This document shows positions 1 through 8,773 of a stretch of DNA of 24,144 nt, in pieces (within the stretch, counting starts at the first letter, position 1; the number at the start of each line of letters is the position of its first letter). The notes under the pieces were generated by a model. The model was given only the letters and a program-made list of their open reading frames with translations. It ran no database searches and had not been told where the DNA came from. Both the position numbers and the translations under genes were made by a program. This stretch comes from Symbiodinium natans. Taxonomy: Eukaryota > Sar > Dinophyceae > Suessiales > Symbiodiniaceae. The DNA is taken from the NCBI GenBank assembly GCA_905221605.1, contig CAJNDS010001299.1:1-24144 (forward strand). The letters are read 5' to 3'.

Positions 1-34
1 GGGGGGGGGGGGGGGTGCGGGGGGAGGGGGGGTT
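1..34. repeat. Poly-G / G-rich low-complexity tract
   Basis: Fifteen consecutive G open the window, followed by further G runs broken by TGC and A. On the plus strand it could form a G-quadruplex. Its position at the window edge also fits an assembly break at a homopolymer. Confidence 0.85.
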
Positions 35-60
35 CTTCAAATAGTAGGCAAGGGACTTTT

Positions 61-117
61 CGAAAACCTTAGGGTTTACGATTGAGGGTTAGGGTTGCGG
101 GTTTAAGGTTTAGGGAT
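61..117 (+). repeat. Degenerate TTTAGGG telomere-like patch
   Basis: Variants of the seven-base telomere-type unit occur here (TTAGGGTTTACG, GAGGGTTAGGGTT, AAGGTTTAGGG), in the G-rich-strand-forward orientation. The units are diverged, so this is an old interstitial block and not a functional chromosome end. Confidence 0.6.
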
Positions 118-1064
118 AACCACCCGAAGCCATCCCAACCCGAAGACACAACCAAAATCCTTGCCCTAGCCCAAACCACGCCTCAGCACCACGCACTTCT
201 GATCCAGTTCTCAACCGGCCCAATCACTCAACCATTCCAAATGCAACCCAACTCACAACCACCAACCATTCCAGAACCCATTGTCCCCCAAAGCGCAATC
301 ACTTACCACTTCACCAAGACTTTACATCCTTTAAAAAGCACATGCCCTGGGATCCCAACTTGTGCCTGACAGCCGATTCCTATTTCCAAACAAAAGGATT
401 TGGGCGCTAACAGTACAACCCGTGATCAACACATCCTCTGATGATCGATCGTTGAGTTAGTGACCAGTTCACGACGTTCGCGGCCTCAGCGGGACCATCC
501 CTTGCCTAATTTATTTCTGACGACGTCGAGCTAAGCACGGTCCAGTTTTCCAACCCCTTGGCCTATCCAATGTCACCACTTCCACTTCACCAGATCTCGA
601 ACACATCAATTCATTCACCGTTGGGGCCTGTAGAATTTTGCAACCACTCCCAAATCATCATGCGACCTGCTGCCGGTTGGTCTCTGGCCGATCACGGCGC
701 TAGCTGGCCCGCCACGCATGTTTCTTGCAAGTGAAGCTGTGAAGCTGCCCTACGGCTGGTCTTGCACCTAAAATGCATGCAACTGCTTGGTATCCTTTCG
801 CTTGTGATATCAGCCATGACACCTTCAGGATGAGGTCGGGTGGGGTGACTGTCTTCGATGATGTGTGCTCAACAACAGGCTTTGAATGGTTTGCACTGAC
901 ACCGTGCCCTATTTCGCTGCTCCGCGCACCTTTCGCAACGTCTCATGCGATGGAACTATCTACGCACGCAACATTTGTTAAGAGGTATATTTACAAACAA
1001 AAAGCTGTGCCCGCAGCGCTCCGCAGTACGTTAAACAAGAACCCTCCAGTATGGGCTTGGCACG
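118..1064. other. Anonymous DNA, no supported gene
   Basis: The first 300 bases are C- and A-rich with many CCA/CAACC words. The rest is mixed-composition DNA. Open frames exist (for instance 82-369 and 773-1186 plus) but show no domain, conserved motif or convincing composition, and several frames overlap. I see no RNA gene or repeat beyond short words. Confidence 0.5.
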
Positions 1065-1253
1065 ATGTTGGACTTTGGCAGGGCCTTGACATTGTTGACA
1101 GGCGTTGCAGCTTACCCGGTGTTGCGCTACAAGCGCCAGAGAGCGAGACAGGAGCTGCGTTGGGATTTTCTATGTCCATTACATGAGGAACTTGCCCAGC
1201 TTTCGTGTTCGATTTGCAGCCAGCAGTGCCCCGACTTGCAGTCGATTGGCTAG
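1065..1253 (+). CDS. Possible first exon of an unrecognised gene
   Basis: An ATG at 1065 opens a 62-codon frame. A hydrophobic stretch near residues 7-20 is followed by a basic cluster (RYKRQRARQ) and a Cys-containing segment (CSICSQQC). This could be a short membrane-anchor or signal segment with a positive flank. The frame ends at TAG within CTAGGTGACGG, where CTAG|GTGACG could equally be a splice donor. A second exon-like frame starts just downstream (1258-1503). Other frames and the minus strand (1179-1658) are also open here because the DNA is GC-rich, so strand and frame are uncertain. No family is recognised. Confidence 0.22.
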   Translation: MLDFGRALTLLTGVAAYPVLRYKRQRARQELRWDFLCPLHEELAQLSCSICSQQCPDLQSIG

Positions 1254-1257
1254 GTGA

Positions 1258-1503
1258 CGGGGCGCATGCAGAGTTGAGAGTTTCGGTGCTTGTGCAGTGT
1301 CCGGCTTCCGCCTTGCATTTGTTCCACGCGGCATCATCAGGCTATCGCTGTGTGACAGCCACGCGCGTGGTGTTGTGGTGGGCGCGATGCACGTAGCCCT
1401 CCACGGCGTGGCCCGATCCGTCCAGAACCATATTACAGTTGCCGTTTTTGGTTCTGCGTCCACTATCCTTGAAGCCCCGGACGAGTTAAAGCTCGCAGAC
1501 TGA
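1258..1503 (+). CDS. Exon-like reading frame, unrecognised
   Basis: The frame is open from 1258 to a TGA at 1501-1503, with a possible acceptor (TTGTGCAG) ending at 1296. Its composition is protein-like: alternating V/A/G/H segments (GVVVGAMHVALHGVARSVQN, then ITVAVFG) and an acidic end (EAPDELKLAD). There is no ATG at the left edge, so if real it is an internal or terminal exon following 1065-1253. Overlapping frames 1205-1396 plus and 1179-1658 minus are also open and cannot be excluded. No domain is recognised. Confidence 0.22.
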   Translation, partial: RGACRVESFGACAVSGFRLAFVPRGIIRLSLCDSHARGVVVGAMHVALHGVARSVQNHITVAVFGSASTILEAPDELKLAD

Positions 1504-1946
1504 AGCAGGCAGCTCCGGGCGTGCCGGGCGTGCTTCATGTCCTGCAAGCCCCTACGACACACAAAGAAACGTCTGGACAGACGCCCAGCAACCTGAAACC
1601 CCACAGCCGCACCCTGCCGCTGTTTTGTAATGCCTCTCCTTGCGAGGCTGGGGTTCACTGTTTGAAGCAGAGCAGGCTGCGCGTGCCGGCGGCCAGCCGT
1701 GGGCGACTCGGGCTGTACGCACTTGTTCCAAGGCAGCTTGCTAATTAGTCTCCCCTATTTGAAAGCAAAACCTTGGCATGATACTGTTCGAGGTGCGGCC
1801 TTCCGTTGCGCCCCCGTCCAAAAGCAAGCAGCCAAAGCCATCGTTGTCCTGCACGCCTTCGCAAGTCCTTTGTCCACAGACAGCGCACGCGCGATTCAAT
1901 TGCATGGATGATGGGCTCTATGTGTACCGTATAAAGCAGCGTGCAG

Positions 1947-2132
1947 GTTGCATTTACTGCAGAGGTTGGCGTTGCCAAGGCAGCGGAAGTCATGAACGCG
2001 CACGCGCTAGCATTCTACCTCTTAATGTACGCCTGGGTTTCCGAGCTCCAAGTGTCGCTTCAAAGAACGCAAGATGCAGCTGCTTGCAGGTTGCGCTTGC
2101 AGTCATGCATGTTGCACAGGTTGGCAGTTTGA
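1947..2132 (+). CDS. Exon-like frame with a hydrophobic helix
   Basis: After a possible splice acceptor (GCGTGCAG, ending at 1946) the frame runs through an alanine/valine-rich segment (VAFTAEVGVAKAAEVMNAHA) into a hydrophobic stretch (LAFYLLMYAWV). The stop is at 2130-2132. The first 40 or so residues look like helix-forming protein; the last part is Cys/Leu/Arg-rich and may be intron read-through. It could be a downstream exon of the candidate gene that begins at 1065. A longer overlapping frame (1778-2263) has poorer composition. Function is unknown. Confidence 0.22.
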   Translation, partial: VAFTAEVGVAKAAEVMNAHALAFYLLMYAWVSELQVSLQRTQDAAACRLRLQSCMLHRLAV

Positions 2133-3600
2133 TTTGGCGGGCCACGATCAGAGGCTTCAAGTTATATCACTTTACAAGGAAACAACTGACATTATCGCTA
2201 CTGCTAGAAGCTATGACAGTAGCTTTCTTCTGGGTCCAATCGTGTCGGGAAAAGTCACTATAGCGACTACTGTATATACAGGAAGAGGTTGATAGCAGTG
2301 CAAGATGAGAAAGATACACGAATGCTACGAAAGTTAATGCATCGCTATGCATTCGAAGAACAGAATAGGCGATTAACGGAACGAACGGTGTGAAAACGAA
2401 CGCTGACGCCAAAACTTCTGTGGCATGCAATAGCAACACCCACAGCGCAAGTCTTTTAAAGCAGTCCGTTTCAAGAATACATCAAGGATACCTTTCTTAT
2501 TTGTCAACGCCAGTATATGATCGCCTCTCAACTCACATGGTTTAAGTTCGAATAGGAGGAACGGCAATGAGTGGCCGATTTTCACTATTAAGCCCGCATA
2601 AGGACAATGATTCTTGGAAAGAAAATTTATACTGCCTAAAGTGTTGACAGTCAAGGGACAGAGATAGTTTTACAAGAGACACCGAACAACGATAGTAGGT
2701 TAAGAAGAGGAAACACAGGCGGTGTCGCCCTGGGCATAGGTGTAGCAGGAGCAATCGGTGAGTTATGTAAGGACATAGACCCATTCAGGAGTGCTAACAA
2801 GAACACAGAATATAGCAAGTTATGTAGGAGATGCTTAGATAGTAGGGACCGATACAAAGCCGGAGGCTTCGTAGGAGGCAAGGCCTCGAGCAAAGAAAAC
2901 CAGCTCTTTAGCATGCCTTTAAACGCAAATACTAAATGGCTCTTTATATAGTGCCATGAGTGATGAAGATGAAACCAATCCAGCGCAGGAACTTTCACAA
3001 TGGAAGAACCCATGGAGCAAACGTTGACGAATTACTCAATAAACCTAAGCCAGTTAATAAGCCAACGGATAAAGATGGTGCTGTTGATAAGATGAGGGAA
3101 GTGTATGCATACATATGTATATATTTATATACACCAACTAATCTAACATATGAAGCTTCCAAATAGAAACGCTAGAATAGTCTGAAACTCAATACGATGA
3201 CGAAATGAGAACATATTAAGTATCGCATTGTACAGAGGCAAAGCTTTCCAAGCACCTTTAAATGGTTCAGAATTATCTGTTAATCACAGAAGAACCAAGA
3301 AATAAATAAGATTAACAACAGTCTGAACTTCCTAAAGAAAGAAGTTTTGATCACGTCAGCTGGCGTGCCATGTATTGAAAACAATGTTGCGATTATGGTT
3401 CATGTAAGGAATGGAGAGATTGTTTGTGAAAGTCGTGGATGTGAGGACCATCGACATTCTGAGAGGAGAGGAAACGAGAAACATGGAAACACACAGAACC
3501 GATATGATGAACATCACTTTCCTATTTACACGAGAATGATTGGATAAGTATAAGCAGCATTTTGCAAATACGTTTAGTAACATCCTGTGCGGACATCATG
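2133..3600. other. AT-richer intergenic or intronic DNA
   Basis: A+T content rises across this stretch. Open frames on both strands are short and low in quality, with hydrophobic minus-strand frames typical of AT-rich noise. A small TA/CA-rich patch lies near 3105-3135. No gene, RNA or tandem repeat is supported. Confidence 0.5.
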
Positions 3601-3822
3601 TCCTAGTTCAGGGCTATGGGTTTCGGGGAAGTTTTCATTTCGGGGGGACTTTCAGGTTTAGGATAATGGGTATAAAATGGATAAGGTTAAGGATTGAGGA
3701 TTGTGTAGGTGGATTTGGCTTAGGGTTTGGTATAATGGAGAAGGTTGAGGTCTCTGAATGTGCTAAAAGCTCCTAAAACCTAACCCTAACCCTAAGTCCT
3801 AGACCCTAAACCCTATGAAACC
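3601..3822. repeat. Degenerate telomere-like block with strand switch
   Basis: 3601-3770 is G- and T-rich with scattered TTTAGG, TTAGGG and GGTTAAGG words. From about 3771 the pattern flips to the complementary C-rich form (CCTAACCCTAACCCTAAG, then CCCTAAACCCTA). Telomere-like units therefore converge here, G-strand then C-strand, the orientation expected of an end-to-end junction, though the sequence is much diverged. Confidence 0.6.
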
Positions 3823-3903
3823 TTTGTCACCTGCGCAGACATCCTGGAGAGCCTGGCTCGCGCGTCGGCATGTCGAGCGCCTCCGCGTAGAGGCCGCTTC
3901 GCC

Positions 3904-3940
3904 TTGGTAGCCTAGTGGTACTCCTTTGCGCCCTTTTGCA
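3904..3940 (+). other. tRNA-like / SINE-like element, copy A
   Basis: GGTAGCCTAGTGGTA contains a match to the Pol III A-box consensus TRGYNNARNNG (TAGCCTAGTGG). It is followed by CCCTTTTGCAGG and then directly by TTTAGGG units. Related segments occur at 5885-5937 and 8242-8291. Only the A-box half is clear; no tRNA cloverleaf or B-box can be drawn, so this is at most a fragment of a tRNA-derived retroposon. Confidence 0.35.
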
Positions 3941-3990
3941 GGGTTTAGGGTTTAGGGTGTAGGGTTTAGGGTTTAGGGTTTAAGGTTAGG
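3941..3990 (+). repeat. TTTAGGG telomere-like block
   Basis: About seven units of TTTAGGG with single-base variants (GTGTAGGG, TTTAAGG) immediately follow the tRNA-like element. Confidence 0.85.
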
Positions 3991-4252
3991 GCTACTAGGA
4001 CCCAGACTAGGCCTTTATTCCCCTTTTTGAAGGTAGCATTCCATCGACCCTCAACCCTCAACCCTTGGAATGATCGTTGCACTAGATGTCCATGTCCCTC
4101 AGAATTGTGTACTTGGGCCAGGTAGTTACGACATGGGAAGGACTTGAAAGTCCTGGTCTTCGAAATTTCGGTACGCGTGCACCCTGGACCCAAAAACCCT
4201 AAGCCCTACTCTGGGTTGCACAGAGTTGAACGTCACATGATGCGCTGGTTGG

Positions 4253-4447
4253 GGTTTGTGGTTTAGGGTTTATAGGGTTTATGGGGTTTTATAGGGTTTA
4301 TAGGGTTTAGAGGGTTTAGAGGGTTTATAGGGCTTATAGGGTTTATAGGGTTTGGTTTACTAGGTTTACAGGCTTTACAGGCTTTACAGGGTTTAGGGCC
4401 TATAGGTGTTCGGGTTCAGGGTTTATAGGGTTTAAAGGGTTTAGTCG
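4253..4447 (+). repeat. Diverged TTTAGGG / TTTATAGGG block
   Basis: Long run of GGGTTTATA, GGGTTTAGA and related 7-10 base variants, with a short sub-array of TTTACAGGC. Expansion of variant units (TTTATAGGG) shows local tandem amplification after divergence from the canonical repeat. Confidence 0.8.
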
Positions 4448-4654
4448 GATGCCGGCTCAGACTCTGAGTAGCCGATCAGAGGCTGGGCGCTGGTATCCGC
4501 GCCCGCATACGTGTGTAGCATTCCGGGCGGTGCTTGGCTTCAACATCGGTGCGATACGTATCTTCGAGCCACACCCTCCTTCGGCGTAAATCCCTTGAAG
4601 CAAGCCGGATTCCTAGTACTTCAGACTCCAAACTCCTTAAGCCCCGGGCCTGCA

Positions 4655-4669
4655 CCCCCCCCCCCCCCC
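4655..4669. repeat. Poly-C homopolymer (15 C)
   Basis: Uninterrupted run of C within otherwise unremarkable DNA. Length is likely to be uncertain in any assembly. Confidence 0.9.
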
Positions 4670-4817
4670 GAAGTCCTTGGGGCAGGCTCTCTGGCCCATC
4701 AAGGGCTGGTTTGAGTACACGGCGACTGGCCGCGACACAGTCCAGGTGGAGGCACGCACATCCCACTTTGCGAGGCTTTCTGATTCAACCGAACATCGAC
4801 AGAAAGGGGGGCTGCGA

Positions 4818-4857
4818 ACCCTAAGCCCTAAACCCTATAACCCTAAACCCTAAACCG
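4818..4857 (-). repeat. CCCTAAA telomere-like block
   Basis: Five or so units of CCCTAAA/CCCTAAG/CCCTATAA, opposite in orientation to the block at 4253-4447. Confidence 0.8.
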
Positions 4858-5014
4858 GTGGTTTTAAGCATCTGTAAAAAAAGCCTAAACCTAAGCCGCA
4901 TCCGGCCTGCTCAGCTGGAGGTTTGTTTCCTGGCCAATCCCAGCTTCGATGACTACAAGTACTTCGTGGAGAACGGCAGTACATCAGCCTTGCAGCTGAG
5001 CTTGGAGGACTTGC

Positions 5015-5156
5015 TTAGGGTCTAGGGTTTAGGGTTTAGGGTTTAGGGTTTAGGGTTTAGGGTTTTAGGGTTTTAGGGGTTTAGGGGTTTAGGGTTTAGG
5101 GTTTAGGGTTTAGGGTTTAGGGTTTAGGGTTTAGGGTTTAGGGTTTAGGGTTGAGC
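5015..5156 (+). repeat. Nearly perfect TTTAGGG array
   Basis: About eighteen units, mostly exact TTTAGGG, with a central cluster of TTTTAGGG and TTTAGGGG length variants. The exactness marks it as younger than the neighbouring degenerate blocks. Confidence 0.95.
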
Positions 5157-5224
5157 GTGTAGGGTGGTCAGCGCAAGTAAAAGCCAGCGAACTGGATGAC
5201 TTCCCTAAGTCTGAGTCCGAAAAC

Positions 5225-5596
5225 CTGAGACCCCAAGCCTCAAATCCTAAGACCTGAAATCCTGAACCCTATTCTGGTACGACCCGAAACCCTGAGAGCC
5301 CTCAACGCCAGAAGCCTGAACCCTCAGAGCCCTCAGAACTGTGGAGCCCTAAACCCGCAGATTCCCAACTCTAGACGAAGCCCCAAGGTCAGAAGCCTAA
5401 ACCTAAACCTCAAGACCCTGAACAACAAGGTCCTAAGCCCTAAGCCCTAAAGCCGCAAGATCCTAAGCCCCAAGATCCTACACCCTAAGCCCTGAACCCT
5501 AAACTCCATGATCCTTAACCCTAAGCCCTAAGCTTTAAGCCCTAATCCCTAAACCCGACACCCTACACCCTAAACCCTAAACCCTAAACTTTAAAC
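5225..5596 (-). repeat. Degenerate CCCTAA(A/G) block
   Basis: About 370 bases of CCCTAAG, CCCTGAA, CCTAAAC and related words in the C-rich orientation, becoming canonical (CCCTAAACCCTAAACCCTAA) near 5570-5590. With the preceding block it gives the order G-strand array then C-strand array. Confidence 0.85.
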
Positions 5597-5699
5597 TAAC
5601 TGCTCAGAACCTGGGAGCCGCCAAAAGGAGCTGGAAGCCGATTTGGCCTCGGCGATGAGCACCATCCAAGGCCGATCGTGGTGTGTCCCTGTCTTCCTA

Positions 5700-5872
5700 C
5701 AGTTTAGGGTGTAGGGTTTAGGGTTTAGGGTTCAAGGTTTAAGGTTTAAGGTTTAGGAGGTTTAGGGTTTGGAGGCTTTGGAGGCTTTGGAGGGGTGGAG
5801 GCTTTGGAGGGGTGGCGGCTTTGGAGGGTTTGGAGGGTTTGGAGGGTTTAGGCTTTAGGGTTTAGGATGTGG
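5700..5872 (+). repeat. TTTAGGG block grading into a GGAGGCTTT minisatellite
   Basis: Starts with TTTAGGG variants, then passes into repeated GGAGGCTTTGGAGG(GGTGGAGG) units at about 5756-5850, then returns to TTTAGGG. The G-rich minisatellite looks like a derivative of the telomere-like unit amplified in place. Confidence 0.8.
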
Positions 5873-5884
5873 TTCTGCTCCTTT

Positions 5885-5937
5885 ACTCGGGAGCCCGGTG
5901 GCACCCTTTCCTGCCTGTTTTTGGGTTCCAAGTTCCT
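5885..5937 (+). other. tRNA-like / SINE-like element, copy B
   Basis: ACTCGGGAGCCCGGTGGCAC aligns closely with copy C at 8242 (ACTCGGTAGCCCAGTGGTAC). Both continue with CCCTTTYC and, at a similar distance, a GGTTC..AAG.TTCC segment resembling a Pol III B-box. Box spacing is shorter than in a real tRNA and no cloverleaf folds. The shared layout across copies suggests one dispersed short element. Confidence 0.45.
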
Positions 5938-6531
5938 GTATCGAAGCTACCGACACAAAAACGGGTAACATAGGGGCCTGAATAATTAAATAGGTTTTTC
6001 GGGGTTATTATAGTATATTTGCAAAGGGACCATAAGGGAACATTTTGAGTAATGATTCCGATCCATGTCTTACCCATGTGGTGCCGTTGGTTCCTTTAGG
6101 GTTGGGTGTCATAACTTAAAGGCTCTTCGTAGAGAATCAGGGACGAAGAGTCCCGGTAAAGCCCATTGAAGGGTCATTGAAGGGTATTTCCCTATTCTAC
6201 TCAGAACCTAGAACAAGCAAGATAAGATGTGCCGAGGCAGTTCAGGGAAGTTGAAAACGTGGATTACGAACCCGCTGAAGCCGAAACTCTAGCAGAGAAA
6301 GCTGGAATGGAGGCCTCATATGAAGCCAGACTGGTATTACGATAGTTGGGCAGTACCTCAATCTCGTGATCAGCTGCCCTGTACAGACTGCTGGCTGTAC
6401 ATGTCCTTAAGCCCTAAACAACTACAACTCCAGCGCTTGGCTTGCCGGTTCCTGGTAATTTGTCTATTTCGGTTTTCCGGCCTCCTGTCTCGGACGATGT
6501 AGAGCACCTAATTCTTCCCGAAGTCCCACAG
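5938..6531. other. Unique DNA between telomere-like blocks
   Basis: No gene is supported. There is a small hairpin at 6121-6152 (CTCTTCGT pairing with ACGAAGAG, 12-base loop) and an 11-base direct repeat at about 6164-6185 (CATTGAAGGGT twice). Short open frames (5883-6077 minus, 6320-6502 plus) have no recognisable content. Confidence 0.5.
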
Positions 6532-6566
6532 GGGTTTAGGGTTTAGGGTTTAGGGTTTAGGGTTTA
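6532..6566 (+). repeat. TTTAGGG array, short
   Basis: Four to five exact TTTAGGG units. Confidence 0.95.
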
Positions 6567-6639
6567 CTCCTTGTGGCTCAGCGCATGATGGCTCAAGCGT
6601 GGCAAGTGCTCGGGTGTGCCCCGGTATGCTTAACACCCT

Positions 6640-6765
6640 ATACATGTCAACCCTATACCCTAAAGACGCTGGAAACCTTGTGAACCCCTTAAGCCCTAGG
6701 AACCCTGGCGCTGTCAAACTCTGATTGCAAACCCTAAACCCTAAATCCTAAACCCTAAACCCACA
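6640..6765 (-). repeat. Degenerate CCCTAAA block
   Basis: Scattered CCCTATA, CCCTAAG and CCCTAGG words, becoming near-canonical at 6730-6762. C-rich orientation. Confidence 0.7.
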
Positions 6766-6862
6766 AGGGACCCAAAGTTAGGCTCGGCTTAGGGATCTCC
6801 TCCCCCACATGCCTCCTCAGCGGCAGGCAACCAGTTCTTGAAAGAGGACGCGAGGACCGGAC

Positions 6863-7029
6863 AAACCCTAAACCCTGAATCCTAAACCCTAAACCCTAAA
6901 CCCTAAACCCTAAACCCTAAACCCTAAACCCTAAACCCTAAACCCTAAACCCTAAACCCTAAACCCTAAACCCTAAACCCTAAACCCTAAACCCTAAACC
7001 CTAAACCCTAAACCCTAAACCCTAAACCC
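6863..7029 (-). repeat. Long CCCTAAA array
   Basis: Roughly twenty consecutive, almost perfect CCCTAAA units ending in a C-rich run. This is the longest uniform telomere-type block in the window. It faces the TTTAGGG array at 7133-7221 across about 100 bases of other DNA. Confidence 0.97.
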
Positions 7030-7132
7030 AACCCCCGCCCCCCCCTTGCCCCCCGAATCCACTCCACAGTCCACAGCTGCCACTTCAGGAAGGCTAACGC
7101 TTCGAAGGCCTGGGAGGGGACACATGCAAGCT

Positions 7133-7221
7133 TGGGGTTTCGGGGTTGGGGGTTGGGGTTTAGGGTTTAGGGTTTAGGGTTTAGGGTTTAGGGTTTAGGG
7201 TTTAGGGTTTAGGGTTTAGGG
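7133..7221 (+). repeat. TTTAGGG array
   Basis: About ten exact TTTAGGG units after a short GGGGTTTCGGGG-type lead-in. With 6863-7029 it brackets a short unique segment in the orientation that both ends of a linear chromosome would have. Confidence 0.95.
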
Positions 7222-7274
7222 CACTTGATCTTCAGCCGGTTTGCCGAAAACGCCTAACCTAAGCCTGAACCCCC

Positions 7275-7377
7275 AAGGTTCCATGTACCTAAATGGGGAA
7301 TACTTGGGCTTCAAAGTACTTCGTATATACAAGGACTTTGAGGCCCAAGTATACAACAATGAGGTACATGGACCCTT
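7275..7377. other. 103-nt imperfect hairpin / palindromic element
   Basis: Two well-paired stems share one axis. The outer stem (7275-7290 with 7362-7377; AAGGTTCCATGTACCT against AGGTACATGGACCCTT) has 16 pairs with one mismatch. The inner stem (7302-7317 with 7335-7350; ACTTGGGCTTCAAAGT against ACTTTGAGGCCCAAGT) has 16 pairs with a single G-U-type mismatch. Between them is a symmetric 11/11 internal loop, and the terminal loop of about 17 bases is itself TA-palindromic. Size and geometry would suit a small-RNA precursor or a MITE-like palindrome. No flanking direct repeat is evident. Confidence 0.7.
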
Positions 7378-7876
7378 ATGGCGATGGCCTAAACTATGTT
7401 CTTGGGTACCCTAAATATTGGGGACCACCTTAGAATCGTAACCCACAAAAGGGACCACATATTCAATAAGTTGCCATAGAAGACCCTCTATAAGCCAGTC
7501 GGTTGGAGACACTTACTGAGATTGGTTCTGACGCATTGTTGCAGAAGAGATCATCGCATCCACCGGTCATGGGCCTTTTGAAAAGGCTTAGGGACTCCGG
7601 GCCTAGACTTTAAGCCATGCCCAATCAGGCTGGCTCACGCGCGTCAAAGGCCGGCGCGGGTGAGGGCGGGCGAGGGCGGGCGAGGGGGACGATGGGGGCA
7701 TAGAAGGAAGCAGTCCAAGTCAAAGCAGTCAGTCAGCTCGTCAGTCTGTCTACGAGTCTAAGATGCGTGTGCGTTCCTTGCTTTTCAGGATCCAAGATCC
7801 GAGGGATCGAAGGCGGGGACATCCGAGCATGTTCTTGCACGACGAAGGGGTCAGCCAGGCTCTGTAGCAATCCGTG
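7378..7876. other. Unique DNA with a short G-rich minisatellite
   Basis: No gene is supported. At 7664-7691 the G-rich unit GGGCGAGGGC is repeated in tandem, giving closely spaced G runs that could form a quadruplex. An AG after CTTTTC near 7790 could be a splice acceptor, but the frames beyond it are short and not recognisable. Confidence 0.5.
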
Positions 7877-7902
7877 GGTTTAGGGTTTAGGGTTTAGGGT
7901 TT
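7877..7902 (+). repeat. TTTAGGG, three units
   Basis: Short exact TTTAGGG run ending in a seven-T homopolymer. Confidence 0.9.
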
Positions 7903-8066
7903 TTTTGAGCCTTGTCCGAGACCACTCTGAAATCCAAACGCTACGTTGTTCTGACTCAGCTTCGTCCAAGCCAGTAACTTGTAAACGTCTGAAAGTCGCT
8001 TGACACTTGCACAAGGCGTCGCAAAAGCCCACTTCCGCCCAGAGGACGGCCACAACAACGTTTCAG

Positions 8067-8178
8067 AAAACCCTAAACCCGAAACCCTAAACCCGAAATC
8101 CGAACCCGAAACCCTAAGCCCTAGACCCTAAACCGTAAACCCTAAACCCTAACCCCTAACCCCGAAACCCCAACCCAT
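8067..8178 (-). repeat. Degenerate CCCTAAA / CCCGAAA block
   Basis: C-rich-orientation units in which CCCGAAA alternates with CCCTAAA. This distinct variant pattern is not seen in the other blocks. Confidence 0.85.
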
Positions 8179-8241
8179 CAGCGCCCGAATCCTACCAACA
8201 CTCACCTCAGCAACCGGGGGATCCAGAACCTGAAGTTCTCA

Positions 8242-8291
8242 ACTCGGTAGCCCAGTGGTACCCTTTTCCACCTTTTGTGGTTCAAGGTTCC
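8242..8291 (+). other. tRNA-like / SINE-like element, copy C
   Basis: TAGCCCAGTGG fits the Pol III A-box consensus TRGYNNARNNG exactly. GGTTCAAGGTTCC, 31 bases downstream of the A-box start, resembles a B-box with two extra bases. The sequence matches copy B (5885-5937) over its length, and its first half matches copy A (3904-3940). It is followed within about ten bases by TTTAGGG units, as copy A is. It lacks the arms of a working tRNA, so a tRNA-derived SINE head is the best guess. Confidence 0.45.
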
Positions 8292-8300
8292 CTTTACTTG

Positions 8301-8391
8301 CGGTTTAGGGTTTAGGGTTTCGGGTTAGGATTTAAGGTTTAGGGTTTAGGGTCTAGGGTTTAGGGTTTAGGGTTTAGGGCGTAGGGTGTAC
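8301..8391 (+). repeat. TTTAGGG block with variants
   Basis: About a dozen TTTAGGG-type units with TTTCGGG, TTTAAGG, TCTAGGG and GTAGGG variants. Last telomere-like block of the patchwork. Confidence 0.9.
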
Positions 8392-8465
8392 TGGGCCCCT
8401 GTTTCGGAGATTTTTGATTTTTTGTGTTTGTCTCATTAAGTATTAGATATAATCATACATAATAT

Positions 8466-8655
8466 ACACTTGATATTTGTTTTGTGTGTAGTTCTCTGCT
8501 ATGAGTTGTTCTTGTTGTATGTTTTTGTGTTGCCGCGCAGGTCAGGAAACGCAAACGTGCAGACACACACCGTCACACCGCATCGTACAAAGCTTCCATC
8601 ACAAGAATACTACCATTTCACGACTATTCAAACAACGTACCGTGCATGTTGTTTC
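8466..8655 (+). repeat. Diverged tandem duplication, copy 1
   Basis: Matches 8774-8955 at an offset of about 308 bases. Shared words include CTCTGCTATGAGTTGTTCTT, GTTGTATGTTTTT, GTGCAGACAC and AAAGCTTCCATC, interrupted by small indels. Short open frames in both copies (8470-8688, 8814-9011) start similarly but diverge by indels, so conservation is not obviously protein-driven. Confidence 0.85.
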
Positions 8656-8773
8656 GATTCGTTGGTGTTTTTTCCCATGAAGTGTTAGGTGTAAATATAT
8701 ACATATACATATATATATATACATATACATTATGATTTTCATAATATGTATTTCTTTATTTGTTTATTTGTTT

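Noticed and set aside
1179-1658. 159-codon minus-strand frame as a gene
   Set aside because: Composition is that of an antisense shadow in GC-rich DNA (many Arg, Ala, Ser), with no motif; the plus-strand frames look more protein-like.
5015-7221. A true chromosome end
   Set aside because: Telomere-type arrays are internal, flanked by non-telomeric DNA on both sides and present in both orientations.
8242-8291. Functional tRNA gene
   Set aside because: The A-box is good, but the B-box is imperfect, box spacing is too short and no acceptor, anticodon or T arm can be paired.
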